Positions 6,949 to 15,695 of a DNA stretch of 28,842 bases are shown piece after piece; position 1 is the stretch's first letter, and every line of letters begins with the position of its first letter. A model generated the notes under the pieces. The model was not told where the DNA came from. It was given only the letters and a program-made list of their open reading frames with translations, and ran no database searches. Origin of the DNA: Clostridia bacterium (GTDB lineage: Bacteria > Bacillota_A > Clostridia > UBA1212 > UBA1255); NCBI GenBank assembly GCA_017522515.1, contig JAFWZH010000319.1:1-28842 (forward strand). The letters run 5' to 3'. The position numbers and the translations under genes are program-made.

Positions 6949-8424
6949 ATGGCTCAAACTATAACATTAAAAGCATCAGATGGCTCTACAGTACAATTTG
7001 TAGATGAAGTCATTGGTTCTGGTGCGATGAAAGATGTGTATTTTAGCCCTGACAAGAGCTATGTTGTAGGATTCTTTCGTACACCTCAAGATGCCAATAA
7101 TAAAGACCGTTTAACCAATATTACGGGACTTTACAGAGAACGTATTTTTAATCAGCCAGGCGGAGATTATTGGGAGAAATTATTTTGTTGGCCTACAAAG
7201 TTAGTTGAGTGGAATGGGAAGTTAGGAGTTGTATGCCCAGCCTATGATAAGCATTTTTTCTTTGAAAGTGGACGTTTTCAAGGAAAAGAGAAAGAGGGAA
7301 AATGGTTCGCTTCTGCAAAATTGCGTAATCGTTTTATTGAGGCAGAACATAAAGGAACTTGGCTTACCCATTATCATATGTGCATACAAATTGCACGTGC
7401 TGTAAAAAGGTTGCATGCGGCTGGACTTGCTCATTCTGATTTGTCTTACAAAAATGTACTAGTTGATCCACATGGTGGTCGTGCTGCCGTTATTGACTGT
7501 GATGGTTTAGTTGTTCCAGGCAAATATCCACCAGATGTTGTCGGCACTCCAGATTTCATCGCCCCCGAAGTATTGAAGACCCGTTCTCTGCAAAAAAATG
7601 ACCCACAAAAGGAACTACCTAATATTAAGACGGATCGTCACGCATTAGCCGTACTCATATATATGTACCTTTTGTATAGGCATCCGCTAAGAGGAGGTAA
7701 AGTACATGATATGGACTCAGCAAAGGACGAGGAGCTAACAATGGGAGCCAAAGCGCTATTTATAGAACATCCTACAGATAAAAGTAACCGTCCAAAAGTT
7801 AATCAACTCCATCCTTCTGAATTACCCCAAGGTGACATAAATAAATTACCATATACTATATGCGGACCTTATCTTAAGGATTTATTTGATAAGGCTTTTA
7901 TCGAAGGATTACATGATCCTAAGAAACGTCCAACAGCTGACGAATGGTTAACTGCTTTGGTTAAGACAACTGATTTAATGCAACCCTGTGACAATCCAAA
8001 TTGTGAATCAAAATGGTTTGTCTTTGACAATACGACCAAGCCTCGTTGTCCTTTCTGCGGTAAAGAATTTCATGGTGTTCTACCCGTGTTGAATTTTTAC
8101 TATTCGCCACGACATGGAACCTTCAATCCGGAGAATTACAGATTAATGGTGTACCATCATCAATCATTGTATAAATGGCACGTAAACAGATTTGTCTTTC
8201 CAAATGAACGTTTGTCAGATGAGGATAAACGCCCTGTAGGAGATTTTCATTTCCACAATGGAAAATGGATTTTAATAAACAGACGTCTAAATGATCTGTG
8301 GGATAAAGATAAGAATGTTAAAATTGAAATCAATCAGGCTGTAGAGTTAACGGAAGGCAAAAAAATACTTTTAGGTAGACAAGATGGCGATAGATTGATT
8401 ATTGTACAACTCGTTAAGAACTAG
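6949..8424 (+). CDS. Atypical protein kinase with zinc ribbon and C-terminal beta module (TerY-P triad)
   Basis: The 491-residue protein has a kinase fold (about 15-340), a zinc ribbon (C347, C352, C367, C370) and a C-terminal beta module (about 405-491) that may be FHA-like. The catalytic loop HSDLSYKN (162-169) supplies D164 and N169, and APEVL (205-209) follows the activation loop. Two departures stand out. The glycine loop reads GSGAMKDVY (23-31) with a lysine inside it, while the usual strand-3 lysine position reads VVGFF with no lysine. The DFG metal-binding motif is DCD (183-185). The first arrangement is like the WNK kinases, so the enzyme may still be active. It forms the third member of the triad with terY and the phosphatase. 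Confidence 0.9.
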   Translation: MAQTITLKASDGSTVQFVDEVIGSGAMKDVYFSPDKSYVVGFFRTPQDANNKDRLTNITGLYRERIFNQPGGDYWEKLFCWPTKLVEWNGKLGVVCPAYDKHFFFESGRFQGKEKEGKWFASAKLRNRFIEAEHKGTWLTHYHMCIQIARAVKRLHAAGLAHSDLSYKNVLVDPHGGRAAVIDCDGLVVPGKYPPDVVGTPDFIAPEVLKTRSLQKNDPQKELPNIKTDRHALAVLIYMYLLYRHPLRGGKVHDMDSAKDEELTMGAKALFIEHPTDKSNRPKVNQLHPSELPQGDINKLPYTICGPYLKDLFDKAFIEGLHDPKKRPTADEWLTALVKTTDLMQPCDNPNCESKWFVFDNTTKPRCPFCGKEFHGVLPVLNFYYSPRHGTFNPENYRLMVYHHQSLYKWHVNRFVFPNERLSDEDKRPVGDFHFHNGKWILINRRLNDLWDKDKNVKIEINQAVELTEGKKILLGRQDGDRLIIVQLVKN

Positions 8425-8662
8425 TAGATTGAATTTGCTTGAGAATAGGATTCCTGTAGGTGATTTTCATTTGAGTAATGGGAGGTGGTATTTGAGAAAC
8501 CTCGCATTAGATAATTTATATGACAAAGGTCTAAATATAAAAATTGAAATAGGAAATTCTATAGAGCTCTCCAATGGTAAGAAAATCTTACTATCCGTAG
8601 AAGAAGGAGGGCGATTAGTTGTAGTGCAACTAACCAATAGTGCTGTTGAGCCACGATGTTGA
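8399..8662 (+). pseudogene. Tandem, out-of-frame copy of the kinase C-terminal module
   Basis: This frame, open from 8399 to the TGA at 8660-8662, encodes RIPVGDFHLSNGRWYL, IKIEIGNSIELSNGKKILL and GGRLVVVQLTN. It parallels the kinase end RPVGDFHFHNGKWIL, VKIEINQAVELTEGKKILL and GDRLIIVQLVKN over about 70 residues. It overlaps the kinase stop in a different frame. There is no ATG in it; only TTG codons (8402, 8429, 8435) could start it. The simplest view is a duplicated module that lost its frame. Because the copy has diverged yet remains open, it could also be a separate small domain, or an extension reached by ribosomal frameshifting just before the kinase's double stop at 8422-8427. Confidence 0.65.
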
Positions 8663-8686
8663 ATCTATTATCTTTTGTGCTAGATT

Positions 8687-9724
8687 ATGCTAAAGATTAT
8701 TCGAAATAACCAGGAGTTTGGTCCTTATGATTACCAGACCCTTACGGCATATGTTAAAAGTGGTCAGATACTTCTGTGTGACCAGGCAAAAGACGCTACA
8801 ACTGGAGAAATTAACTCCGTGAGATACTTTTTCTTAAAGAATAAAGTAAAAGTAAAAGTAGATAAAAAAGGGAGTCTCATAGAGCAACTTAAAAATATAG
8901 GTGGCGAACTAATTATCCCTAGGTCTGTTATTGCCAGCAAACAATGGGTATCAGACAAAAGACTATTGTTACTTGCTTTAGTGGGTTTATGTCCATCACT
9001 GATGATGATTCTTCCGCTTGGAGGATTCTTCACCTTCTACTGCGTATCATTGTACTTTGCTGCAATCTGGGGATTGTTTTTCTACTTCTTTTTTAAGACA
9101 AATCAGGTTAATGTAAAAACCACTTTATTGGTGTTCTTTTTAACTCAAATCATCGTATTTGTCTTATGGGATGTGTTAGGATTACCTTCGATTAATCCTT
9201 TCTATCACTTAGTGAAAGCAGTATTCCCGCTTAATATGATTGGATACATATTCGGCGTTGGTTTTACTGAAGAATTGGTGAAATTACTTCCTCTTCTTAT
9301 AATCTGTTATCGTTCAAAGGAGCCTCTTATACCACAAACATTAGTTTACTATGGCCTAATGTCTGGTATCGCCTTCGGTGTATTTGAGGGTGTACAATAT
9401 CAAATGGGAGTTAATGCCGAATTGGAATACTCATCTTCTTTCTTTATGAATATTGCGAGGTTGACCAGTCTTCCATTCCTCCATGCTACATGGTGTGCCA
9501 TTGCAGGATATTTTATCTCATTTGCAAACTTGTATCCAAAGTATAGAATATCGTTGTATTTCTTGGCAATTGCTATACCTGCTGTAATCCATGGTCTATA
9601 CGATACATTCTGCGGAAGTTACTTGGGAATGCTAATAGCGCTACCTATAACCTTTGTAGGTGTCATTATGCTGATGACATATTTGAAGCAAGGTGTTAAT
9701 TATCAATCTAAATTGAGGAATTAA
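8687..9724 (+). CDS. PrsW-family membrane protease with N-terminal GYF-like domain
   Basis: The first ~50 residues (IIRNNQEFGPYDYQTLTAYV) resemble the GYF_2-type peptide-binding domain often joined to bacterial membrane proteins. Several hydrophobic segments follow from about residue 92. PrsW signatures are all present: the EExxK motif TEELVK (194-199), GIAFGVFEG (227-235), HATW (H266) and HGLYD (302-306). PrsW is an intramembrane metalloprotease family that includes the site-1 protease for an anti-sigma factor in Bacillus. Here the substrate is unknown; membrane anti-sigma-like or FHA/trypsin proteins further along are possible but unproven. Its gene begins 24 bases after the duplicated kinase module and ends one base before the next gene. 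Confidence 0.88.
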   Translation: MLKIIRNNQEFGPYDYQTLTAYVKSGQILLCDQAKDATTGEINSVRYFFLKNKVKVKVDKKGSLIEQLKNIGGELIIPRSVIASKQWVSDKRLLLLALVGLCPSLMMILPLGGFFTFYCVSLYFAAIWGLFFYFFFKTNQVNVKTTLLVFFLTQIIVFVLWDVLGLPSINPFYHLVKAVFPLNMIGYIFGVGFTEELVKLLPLLIICYRSKEPLIPQTLVYYGLMSGIAFGVFEGVQYQMGVNAELEYSSSFFMNIARLTSLPFLHATWCAIAGYFISFANLYPKYRISLYFLAIAIPAVIHGLYDTFCGSYLGMLIALPITFVGVIMLMTYLKQGVNYQSKLRN

Positions 9725-9725
9725 T

Positions 9726-10559
9726 ATGGGAGCTTGTAAATATTGTAAAAAAGATGCAGGATGGTTTAGTAACTCTCATGATGAGTGTGAAAAGATTCAT
9801 AATAATGGAGTTGCGGAACTTAAAAGTTGTATTTGCAGTTGTTTCCAACGCTGTGAAGACTTCTACTTATATCAATCAAAAATCAAAGAGATAATTGCCA
9901 AAAGCTACATTCAGGAAGAAGAACTAAAGGAGATATACATAAATTCAATAGATAGCGCTATGGAGCAATATCTTAATGATGGAGTAATTTCTTCCAGAGA
10001 GAAATCTGCCGTAGCAAGGTTTATTCAATTTACAGGTTATACTACATCAGAACTTAATAGAAACGGAGCCATTGAAAAGATGCTTCAATGTGAAGTGTTG
10101 GTACAACTACTAAATGGTCAACAACCTACACCGCAAATCACAGTTGCCGGAAGTTTACCTTTCATGTTAGGAAAAAATGAAAGTTTGATATGGGTATTCA
10201 GAAATGTCACCTTGCATCAACAAAAAATCAGAAGAGAGTACCAAGGTAGAAATAGAGGTTTCAATATTAGAGTCTGTAAGGGAATCTACTATAGGACAGG
10301 AGGATTTAAGGGCACTCCTGTTGAGACAACATATATGGATAGAATAGGCGTGGGAATGGCTTGTCTAACAACCAAACACATTTATTTTTCCTCTCCAGAG
10401 AAAAGTATTAAAATTCCATACGACAAAATATTGAGTGTAGAAACTTATTCTAATGGAGTCAGTCTTCAAAAGGATGGAGCAAATGATAAGCCAATTTTCC
10501 TTGAAGGGATGGATGCTTGGTTTAGCTACAATGTAATATCAAACTTAAAAAATTCATAA
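9726..10559 (+). CDS. Zinc-finger protein with TerB-like helical and PH/GRAM-like regions
   Basis: I cannot name this 277-residue protein. Its N-terminus is cysteine-rich: C4, C7, H18 and C21 could bind one zinc, with further cysteines at 35, 37, 39 and 43. Residues about 45-130 look helical, with LNDGVISSREKSAVARFI (83-100) resembling the acidic turn of TerB-like domains. Residues about 143-272 look like a beta-rich PH or GRAM-type domain: VGMACLTTKHIYFSS, then KIPYDKILSVETYSNGVSL. Such domains in bacteria often bind membranes or proteins. No membrane segment is seen. The gene lies between the PrsW protease and the calcium ATPase, one base from the first and three from the second, so it is likely a cytoplasmic adaptor for them. 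Domain calls are from pattern only. Confidence 0.75.
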   Translation: MGACKYCKKDAGWFSNSHDECEKIHNNGVAELKSCICSCFQRCEDFYLYQSKIKEIIAKSYIQEEELKEIYINSIDSAMEQYLNDGVISSREKSAVARFIQFTGYTTSELNRNGAIEKMLQCEVLVQLLNGQQPTPQITVAGSLPFMLGKNESLIWVFRNVTLHQQKIRREYQGRNRGFNIRVCKGIYYRTGGFKGTPVETTYMDRIGVGMACLTTKHIYFSSPEKSIKIPYDKILSVETYSNGVSLQKDGANDKPIFLEGMDAWFSYNVISNLKNS

Positions 10560-10562
10560 AAT

Positions 10563-13433
10563 ATGGAAAAGAAATCGCATTATTATGGCTTAACTGAAGC
10601 CGAGGTTCTTAAAAGTCGAGAGCAGCATGGTGTGAATATTCTCACACCCCCTGAGAAGCAATCTTTGTGGTCCAAATTCATGGAGAAGTTTGAAGATCCA
10701 CTCATTCGTATCCTACTTGTCGCTGGATTGTTGTCAATAGGTATTGCTTGCTATGAATTCTGGGGATTAGGTCATAATTGGACAGTATTCTTCGAACCTA
10801 TTGGTATTTTTGTTGCCATTTTGCTCGCAACGGGTTTGTCTTTCTATTTTGAGCTCATCGCTGATAAAGAGTTTTCGATTCTCAATCAGGTTAATGACGA
10901 TGAACCTGTTAAGGTTATAAGAAACGGCAATACTATTGAAATACCTAAGCGAGATGTTGTTGTCGGTGATATTGTCATCTTATCAACCGGTGATGAGATT
11001 CCTGCGGACGCAGAGCTGTTGGAGGCAATCACTTTGCAGATGGATGAATCTACTCTTACTGGTGAGCCGGTGTGTGGTAAAACCACCAATCCTGCAGAAT
11101 TCGATAAGGATGCTACATTCCCATCAAATCATGTTTACCGAGGTACAAAGGTAATGGAGGGTCATGGCATTTGCCGAGTTTTTGCTGTCGGTGACAAAAC
11201 AGAAAACGGAAAAGTATTTGAGGAGGCTCAGATTGATGATAGCGTAAAAACTCCTCTTAATGAGCAGTTGGATGGTCTTAGCGACTTGATTACTAATTTA
11301 AGTTATTTCTTCGCTGGATTGGTTATTATTGGTCGTCTTCTCGTATTCTTCGAGTGGAATTGGCTGGCACTTTCGTTGCTAATTCCTACAGTTCTATTCT
11401 TCTACTTGGTTATTAAGAAGTTTGAGGATTTCAGTAGAACCAAATGTGTTTTGACTATCGTTGGTTTCTTTGCTATTTTCTTGGCAATGGTTCTGGGCCT
11501 CTTCTATTACCTCCACCCAAGTATGGAAATTGCAGAGTTGTTGACATACACAATGCAGACTTTGATGATTGCAGTAACACTTATTGTCGTAGCCGTTCCT
11601 GAAGGTCTTCCTATGGCTGTAACTTTGAGTTTGGCTTATAGCATGCGTCGTATGCTCAAAACCAACAACTTGGTTCGTAAGATGCACGCTTGCGAGACAA
11701 TGGGCGCAACAACTGTTATCTGTACTGATAAGACTGGTACTCTAACCCAGAATCAGATGAAGATTTATAAGACTAATTTCTATTCTCTTGCAGATCAGAA
11801 ATTGGCAGATGATGAGATTAGTGTATTGGTAAAAGAGGGTATCGCAGTAAACTCAACTGCATCGTTGGACTTGTCTGATGCAAGCAAGGTAAAGGTTTTA
11901 GGTAATCCTACAGAGGGTGCGTTGTTGCTGTGGCTGAGAGAGAATGGTTTGGATTATATGGCATTAAAGAGCAATACTTCGTTAATTGAAGAGTTGCCAT
12001 TCTCTACAGAGAGAAAGTATATGGCCACAGTCGTTAAATCTTCTCTTGGTAAGAATATCCTTTATGTCAAAGGTGCCCCTGAGATTATCCACTCATTGTG
12101 CAAACAGACCTGTGACAATGTAGATAAGGCAAGTATTGATAAGCAACTCTATACTTACCAGGAACAGGCTATGCGTACCCTTGGTTTTGCATACCAAATT
12201 CTTGAGGATGGAGATGAAGCTATTAAGGACAACAAAGTTGTTGCAAACAATCTAACATTCTTAGGTATTGTTGCAATTTCTGATCCTGTACGAGAGGATG
12301 TTCCTGCTGCCGTTGCAGAGTGTCTTAACGCTGGTATCGCTGTGAAGATTGTGACCGGAGATACCCCAGGTACTGCTAAGGAAATTGGTCGTCAAATCGG
12401 TCTTTGGAACGAAAATGACACAGAGAAAAACATTATCACAGGACCTGAATTTGCAGCTTTGAGTGATGAGGAACTTGATAATATAGTTCTTGATCTCAAG
12501 ATTATTGCACGTGCTCGTCCTATGGATAAAAAGCGTCTTGTAGAGGCATTGCAACGCAAGAATCAGGTTGTATCTGTTACAGGTGACGGAACAAATGATG
12601 CTCCTGCATTGAACGCGGCGCATGTTGGTTTGTCAATGGGTGATGGTACCTCTGTGGCTAAGGAGGCCAGTGATATTACAATCATCGATAACTCGTTTAG
12701 CAGTATTGGTCGTGCTGTAATGTGGGGACGTTCATTGTACCAAAATATCCAGCGATTCCTTTTGTTCCAGTTGACCGTTAATGTCGCAGCATGCTTTATC
12801 GTTCTGATTGGTGCGTTTATGGGAACGGAGTCTCCTCTGACAGTAACTCAGATGCTTTGGGTTAACCTTATTATGGATACTTTCGGTGCTATGGCATTGG
12901 CTTCACTGCCACCTTCACCTACAGTTATGAATGATAAGCCTCGTGACAGAAATGCGTTTATCATCAACAAGTCAATGGCTTACAACATTTTTGGTGTTGG
13001 TCTGTTGTTCTTCGCAATTACATTAGGTTTCTTGTACATCTTCCAGCATACAGAAATTACAAGTATGACCGATTTGTTGACATTACAATTAGGCGCAGCT
13101 AATAAAGTAACTCCGTATGAGCAAACATTGTTATTCTCAATATTCGTATGGACTCACTTCTGGTACATGTTTAACACTCGCTCATACGAGGCAAACAATA
13201 GCTACTTCAAACTTAAGCAGAGTTCAGGATTCAAGACTATTGTCGGAGTAATCATCTTGGGCCAAATCATCATTGTTGAATTGCTTTATAACTTCTTCAA
13301 TGTTGAGCCTATGTTCCATACGGCAGATTGGCATTTCAACCTTAGCGGTTGTATTGATTGGCTAATTATCGTCGGTGCATCATCTATGGTTCTATGGATA
13401 CGTGAAGGTTGGTTCTTCATTACAAAGAAATAA
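10563..13433 (+). CDS. Calcium-transporting P-type ATPase, PMCA-like (P2B type)
   Basis: This is a full-length 956-residue P2-type ATPase exporting cations, most likely calcium, across the inner membrane. Signatures include the actuator loop LTGEP near 165, VVAVPEGLPMAVTLSLAYSM in membrane helix 4 (PEGLP at 346-350), the phosphorylation site CTDKTGTLTQ with D389, the hinge TGDGTNDAP starting at 673, and NLIMD (768-772) in helix 6. LTVNVAAC in helix 5 is the plasma-membrane calcium ATPase type. The N-terminal and transmembrane segments are complete, although the stretch at about 250-330 has more hydrophobic sequence than usual. It ends the operon, before a hairpin. Ter proteins bind calcium, so co-transcription suggests calcium handling is part of this response. 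Codon use looks less AT-biased than in the Ter genes. Confidence 0.94.
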   Translation: MEKKSHYYGLTEAEVLKSREQHGVNILTPPEKQSLWSKFMEKFEDPLIRILLVAGLLSIGIACYEFWGLGHNWTVFFEPIGIFVAILLATGLSFYFELIADKEFSILNQVNDDEPVKVIRNGNTIEIPKRDVVVGDIVILSTGDEIPADAELLEAITLQMDESTLTGEPVCGKTTNPAEFDKDATFPSNHVYRGTKVMEGHGICRVFAVGDKTENGKVFEEAQIDDSVKTPLNEQLDGLSDLITNLSYFFAGLVIIGRLLVFFEWNWLALSLLIPTVLFFYLVIKKFEDFSRTKCVLTIVGFFAIFLAMVLGLFYYLHPSMEIAELLTYTMQTLMIAVTLIVVAVPEGLPMAVTLSLAYSMRRMLKTNNLVRKMHACETMGATTVICTDKTGTLTQNQMKIYKTNFYSLADQKLADDEISVLVKEGIAVNSTASLDLSDASKVKVLGNPTEGALLLWLRENGLDYMALKSNTSLIEELPFSTERKYMATVVKSSLGKNILYVKGAPEIIHSLCKQTCDNVDKASIDKQLYTYQEQAMRTLGFAYQILEDGDEAIKDNKVVANNLTFLGIVAISDPVREDVPAAVAECLNAGIAVKIVTGDTPGTAKEIGRQIGLWNENDTEKNIITGPEFAALSDEELDNIVLDLKIIARARPMDKKRLVEALQRKNQVVSVTGDGTNDAPALNAAHVGLSMGDGTSVAKEASDITIIDNSFSSIGRAVMWGRSLYQNIQRFLLFQLTVNVAACFIVLIGAFMGTESPLTVTQMLWVNLIMDTFGAMALASLPPSPTVMNDKPRDRNAFIINKSMAYNIFGVGLLFFAITLGFLYIFQHTEITSMTDLLTLQLGAANKVTPYEQTLLFSIFVWTHFWYMFNTRSYEANNSYFKLKQSSGFKTIVGVIILGQIIIVELLYNFFNVEPMFHTADWHFNLSGCIDWLIIVGASSMVLWIREGWFFITKK

Positions 13434-13446
13434 TCAAAAATAGCAA

Positions 13447-13481
13447 GAGCCTGTCTAACAATCGAAATGTTAGGCAGGTTC
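13447..13481 (+). terminator. Probable transcription terminator hairpin after the calcium ATPase
   Basis: Bases 13447-13460 (gagcctgtctaaca) pair with 13468-13481 (tgttaggcaggttc) through 14 positions with two G-T wobbles, around a seven-base loop. It starts 13 bases after the ATPase stop. A short, impure T-run (attttat) lies about eight bases beyond, so the U-tract is weak. The position, in the widest gap between same-strand genes so far, supports termination of the Ter/calcium operon. Confidence 0.7.
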
Positions 13482-13587
13482 TAACCCCATTTTATAAAAA
13501 AATGATGAATAGGTCAAATAAATGAGAAACTCTAGGTTACTTTTCTCAATGAGACATCATTAATGTTAAACATAAAAAAAATATAAT

Positions 13588-14322
13588 ATGAGATGTAATA
13601 ATTGTGGCTGGGAAAATAATCCCGGTAATATGAAATGTGAAAAATGTAATGCTCCATTAAAAGGATCGATGATTGATAATGGGAATCATGCTTCTCAAGC
13701 AGACCAGAGCAGTAACTCCCCTTCAGATAATAGACCGTTAAGAGGAACATTAAATGAAAAAGATGCATTTAATAATAGTCCTTCAAAAGGGAATGGGATA
13801 AACATTGATAAAGGTAATTCTAAATGTAACAATTGCGGCTATCCTGTTAGTCCTAATATGAATACATGTCCTTCTTGTGGAATTCATTTATCCAATACTG
13901 GAAGTAGTACAACACCACAAGGAAAAACTTGTTCAAACTGTGGAAACATTTTGACTCCAGGAGCTCAATTCTGCTCAAATTGTGGTAGACCTACAAAAAT
14001 GGGAACAATAAATTCTGGGCCACAAGCTGGTGCTGGTAGTTTTTTTACACTTCGTCCAATACCTTGGGATACAGAGACAGTTCAATATCAACCTGTCTCT
14101 TATAGTGGAAAAGTAGTTAGTCTTAATAGGGCTAATACCGATTCAAACAATAGTTCTATTACATCTAAAGTCCAAGCTATTATATCAAATGTTAATGGAG
14201 AATGGTTTATCGAGGATAAAAGTGCTTATCAATCAACACTTATACATGTAAGGGGAAAGGTTAAACTACAAGATGGGGATATTATAGTTATGGGAAATAG
14301 AAAATTTGAATTTAAAGGTTAA
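13588..14322 (+). CDS. Triple zinc-ribbon protein with degenerate FHA-like C-terminus
   Basis: The 244-residue protein has three CxxC-type zinc ribbons: C3/C6/C17/C20, C80/C83/C94/C97 and C115/C118/C129/C132, joined by low-complexity S/N/G-rich linkers. Residues about 176-244 look like an FHA domain (VVSLNRANTD, TSKVQAIIS, GEWFIEDKSAYQSTLIHV, LQDGDIIVMGNRKFEF), with the phosphothreonine-binding loop altered: SKVQA stands where SR.HA is usual. It has no membrane segment. It is probably a cytoplasmic adaptor in a kinase/phosphatase complex; the next gene, 18 bases on, is a kinase with its own FHA domain. It is the first gene after the hairpin at 13447-13481 and presumably starts a new operon, although I see no clear promoter. 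Confidence 0.8.
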   Translation: MRCNNCGWENNPGNMKCEKCNAPLKGSMIDNGNHASQADQSSNSPSDNRPLRGTLNEKDAFNNSPSKGNGINIDKGNSKCNNCGYPVSPNMNTCPSCGIHLSNTGSSTTPQGKTCSNCGNILTPGAQFCSNCGRPTKMGTINSGPQAGAGSFFTLRPIPWDTETVQYQPVSYSGKVVSLNRANTDSNNSSITSKVQAIISNVNGEWFIEDKSAYQSTLIHVRGKVKLQDGDIIVMGNRKFEFKG

Positions 14323-14340
14323 TTTTGATATTAATAGCAT

Positions 14341-15684
14341 ATGAGTGATTATACTTCTTGTTCTAGATGCGACTTTGCTCCTGGAGATTTAATTGATGGT
14401 AAATATTCTGTCAAAGCAATGCTGGGTGAAGGTTCTTTTGGTCGTGTATACAAGGTATGTCATGGAAATACGGTATATGCCCTTAAATTATTTAAGTTTT
14501 GGGAAAACCTTAACTCTGATATTCCTGAATTAGTCAAAAGATTTGATCGAGAATATGAAGCAGGAAGGATTAATAGCAAATACTTAGTTCATGCTATAGA
14601 AAGAGGTGTGGTGAACGGTAATCCATATATTTTAATGGAGTTTTGTCCCAAAGGTGATTTATTGACATATACAGGCTCTAGTACCAATGTGAATTTTAGT
14701 GAAATCGCATCAAATATTTTACACGGTCTTAAAGACCTGCATCAAACTGGTAAAATACATAGAGATTTGAAACCTGAAAATGTATTATTACGAGATGATG
14801 GTACTGCAGTACTTACAGACTTTGGTATAGCTGGTGATTCTAATAATAGAATGACAAGAAGAGGTGTTGTTATGGGTACATGTCCATATATGGCACCCGA
14901 GCAAATCAACCCACCAAGATTCAGTAAACCATCTGTATCTCCAACAATTGACATTTTCTCTTTTGGAGTGATGATGTATGAACTTTTGTTAGGAGGATTC
15001 CCATTTGGTCCTTGTAATACAAGAGACGACCTAGCCGTTTATGTAGTTAATGCAAAGAATGGACGTTGGGATCGGGATACTCTGCGCAAAAAAGCACCAG
15101 AATGGTTTCCGTTAATGGATGGTTGTTTAAAACCGAATAGTAAAGATCGATTGCAAACTGTTGATGCTGTAATGTCATTAGTTCCTAAAAACGTTATTAG
15201 TAGCAAGCCACATGCTCCACAATCTCAGCAACACAGAAAAGGGATATTGTTAAGGGTGATGCAAGGTGAAAACTTAAATGTGACGTACCAGATTGCTAAT
15301 ATAGTGGATGGGAAACCTCGTATTTTAACAATGGGCAGAAAAGATGTTGATGTCGCAAATCATATTGCTATTACGGAAGAGAATACAAATTATATATCTA
15401 GATGTCATTGTACTCTAGAATATGATATGGATAAACAGCGTTGGTTGATTCGTGATGGGCAGTATCGAATTGATTGTGGCATTGCTAAACGTTGCTATAA
15501 AGAGCCATATCCTTGTAGAATGTGTACTGCTAGATGTCCATCAAATAGACCCACTGGGCAATGGAAACGATCTTTAAATGGAACTTATGTAAATTCAGCA
15601 GAGATAAATGAAAATGGAAGTTACTTCGCTGTTGGAGATATTATTACAGTTGGCAATGTAAAGCTAAGAGTTGAAGGTTTTTAA
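14341..15684 (+). CDS. Ser/Thr protein kinase with C-terminal FHA domain
   Basis: This is a canonical Hanks-type kinase: glycine loop GEGSFGRVY (29-37), K49 in YALKLF, catalytic loop HRDLKPENVLL (140-150), DFG at 160-162 and MAPEQ at 184-188. A linker (about 285-300) leads to an FHA domain (about 302-447) with MGRK (331-334), SRCHC (353-357) and NGTYVN (413-418), the phosphothreonine-binding residues. An insert at about 379-400 carries six cysteines (CGIAKRC, CRMCTARC) and may bind zinc. There is no membrane segment, so it acts in the cytoplasm. Likely substrates are proteins in the same operon, with FHA partners (13588-14322, 17354-18928) reading the phosphorylation. The stop is 11 bases before the membrane protein gene at 15696. 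Confidence 0.93.
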   Translation: MSDYTSCSRCDFAPGDLIDGKYSVKAMLGEGSFGRVYKVCHGNTVYALKLFKFWENLNSDIPELVKRFDREYEAGRINSKYLVHAIERGVVNGNPYILMEFCPKGDLLTYTGSSTNVNFSEIASNILHGLKDLHQTGKIHRDLKPENVLLRDDGTAVLTDFGIAGDSNNRMTRRGVVMGTCPYMAPEQINPPRFSKPSVSPTIDIFSFGVMMYELLLGGFPFGPCNTRDDLAVYVVNAKNGRWDRDTLRKKAPEWFPLMDGCLKPNSKDRLQTVDAVMSLVPKNVISSKPHAPQSQQHRKGILLRVMQGENLNVTYQIANIVDGKPRILTMGRKDVDVANHIAITEENTNYISRCHCTLEYDMDKQRWLIRDGQYRIDCGIAKRCYKEPYPCRMCTARCPSNRPTGQWKRSLNGTYVNSAEINENGSYFAVGDIITVGNVKLRVEGF

Positions 15685-15695
15685 TTGTATTTTAT

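Noticed and set aside
12261..12623. A 120-residue open frame on the - strand within the calcium ATPase
   Set aside because: It is antisense to the conserved hinge region of the ATPase and has no plausible start context or motif.
13482..13587. A promoter between the hairpin and the zinc-ribbon gene
   Set aside because: A promoter is expected, but I could not find a convincing pair of Bacteroidota boxes (TTTG and TAnnTTTG) at proper spacing.
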